Positions 48,767-49,307 of a DNA stretch of 49,307 nucleotides are shown piece by piece (the stretch's first letter is position 1; the number at the start of each line of letters is the position of its first letter). The notes beneath the pieces are model-generated. The model did not search any database and was not told where the DNA came from. It saw only the letters and a program-made list of their open reading frames with translations. The translations under genes and the position numbers were made by a program. Origin of the DNA: Methylotenera sp. (GTDB lineage: Bacteria > Pseudomonadota > Gammaproteobacteria > Burkholderiales > Methylophilaceae); contig SHXQ01000011.1 of the NCBI GenBank assembly GCA_009693255.1, positions 1 through 49,307 on the forward strand. Direction: 5' to 3'.

Positions 48767-49075
48767 CTACAGTTTTATTTCTACATCAACGCCAGCAGGT
48801 AAATCTAGCTTCATTAATGCATCTACCGTTTTGTCTGTTGGATCAACAATATCCATCAAACGTTGATGCGTACGAATCTCAAATTGATCGCGTGAAGTTT
48901 TATTCACGTGCGGTGAACGTAAAATATCAAAACGCTCAATACGCGTTGGTAATGGCACAGGGCCTTTTACCACAGCGCCAGTACGTTTGGCAGTTTCTAC
49001 GATTTCTTGAGCTGACTGATCAATCAAACGATAATCAAATGCTTTAAGACGAATGCGAATTTTTTGTGTTGACAT
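48767..49075 (-). CDS. rpsJ: 30S ribosomal protein S10 / NusE
   Basis: A small-subunit protein that also joins NusB in antitermination complexes. The 102 residues include [40 protein letters not shown] and a terminal [12 protein letters not shown]. It lies 82 bp after tuf, so it may be transcribed with the str-type operon rather than with rplC. Confidence 0.98.
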   Translation of the reverse strand: MSTQKIRIRLKAFDYRLIDQSAQEIVETAKRTGAVVKGPVPLPTRIERFDILRSPHVNKTSRDQFEIRTHQRLMDIVDPTDKTVDALMKLDLPAGVDVEIKL

Positions 49076-49114
49076 TTTTTACTGCCTTTCATATTTACTA
49101 CTTTTCAAAGAGCG

Positions 49115-49140
49115 AAGCAGCAGAGTTCACTCTGCCGCTT
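49115..49140 (-). other. Hairpin between tuf and rpsJ
   Basis: AAGCAGCAGAGT and ACTCTGCCGCTT pair over 12 positions (one G-U in the minus-strand RNA) around TC. It lies 18 bp after the tuf stop, and no T-tract follows, so it is more likely a processing or partial-termination element than a full terminator. Confidence 0.6.
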
Positions 49141-49157
49141 AATGAGATTACAAACGA

Positions 49158-49307
49158 CTATTCAATAATCTTAGCGACCACACCAGCACCTACGGTACGA
49201 CCACCTTCACGAATCGCAAAGCGTAAGCCATCTTCCATAGCGATTGGCGCAATCAAGGTAACAACGATTGATACGTTATCGCCTGGCATCACCATTTCTG
49301 TACCTGC
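49158..49307 (-). CDS. tuf: Elongation factor Tu (C-terminal 49 residues, cut by window edge)
   Basis: The visible end reads [20 protein letters not shown] and [20 protein letters not shown], then AKIIE before TAG: domain 3 of EF-Tu, which delivers aminoacyl-tRNA to the ribosome. The rest lies beyond the right edge. Its position just before rpsJ fits the rpsL-rpsG-fusA-tuf-rpsJ order. Confidence 0.97.
   Translation of the reverse strand, partial: AGTEMVMPGDNVSIVVTLIAPIAMEDGLRFAIREGGRTVGAGVVAKIIE

Overview
The window looks like a chromosomal segment of a betaproteobacterium with moderately low GC, probably a Methylophilaceae (Methylotenera-like) methylotroph. That assignment is inferred from the proteins (Nitrosomonadales-like ribosomal proteins, an E. 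coli-like dusB-fis pair, a tuf-rpsJ-S10-spc-alpha ribosomal gene order) and was not tested by a search. It is almost entirely housekeeping sequence. I see no phage, insertion sequence, CRISPR array, tRNA or rRNA, and I did not find a convincing undescribed multi-gene system.

Layout. 1-2241: groES-groEL on the minus strand behind a sigma-32-like promoter that abuts a near-perfect CIRCE operator. 2310-4334: an unrecognised protein, a Tas-type aldo/keto reductase and a YjdM/PhnA zinc-ribbon protein (plus). 4373-6289: the U32-family 23S rRNA hydroxylase RlhA (minus). 6393-15588: a plus-strand run of bioA, dacB, an FKBP lipoprotein, an OsmC-like protein, ilvD, a YeaD-type mutarotase, a DUF255 thioredoxin-fold protein and a small cytochrome c. 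15663-22330 (minus): an APC amino-acid permease, then the compact set dusB-fis-purH-purD-hemF. 22477-30932: an MHS-type transporter (plus); ykgJ-like, CinA-like, ybdD, cstA and mgtC/DUF4010 genes (minus); a decayed radC pseudogene; then coaBC and dut (plus). 30933-31238 is a palindrome-rich spacer ending in the rpmB-rpmG promoter. 31717-34459 (minus): an MscS channel and an unusual CorA-family protein. 34698-34937: a small glutaredoxin-like protein.

35005-49307 (minus) is the large ribosomal cluster, read from the right end: tuf (partial), rpsJ, rplC-rplD-rplW-rplB-rpsS-rplV-rpsC-rplP-rpmC-rpsQ, rplN-rplX-rplE-rpsN-rpsH-rplF-rplR-rpsE-rpmD-rplO-secY-rpmJ, rpsM-rpsK-rpsD-rpoA-rplQ. The order keeps the E. 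coli S10, spc and alpha blocks. Each internal boundary is visible as a longer spacer with a good sigma-70-like promoter (before rplC, rplN and rpsM). infA is absent from the secY-rpmJ interval.

The points most worth a second look are the radC pseudogene (three in-frame stops plus a frameshift), a CorA-family protein with an MgtE_N-like extension and GMS in place of the GMN signature, a four-cysteine (zinc-type) ribosomal protein S4, a 16-bp hairpin with a GCAA loop at the S10/spc boundary, paired hairpins between rpsD and rpoA, and REP-like palindromes at two intergenic sites.
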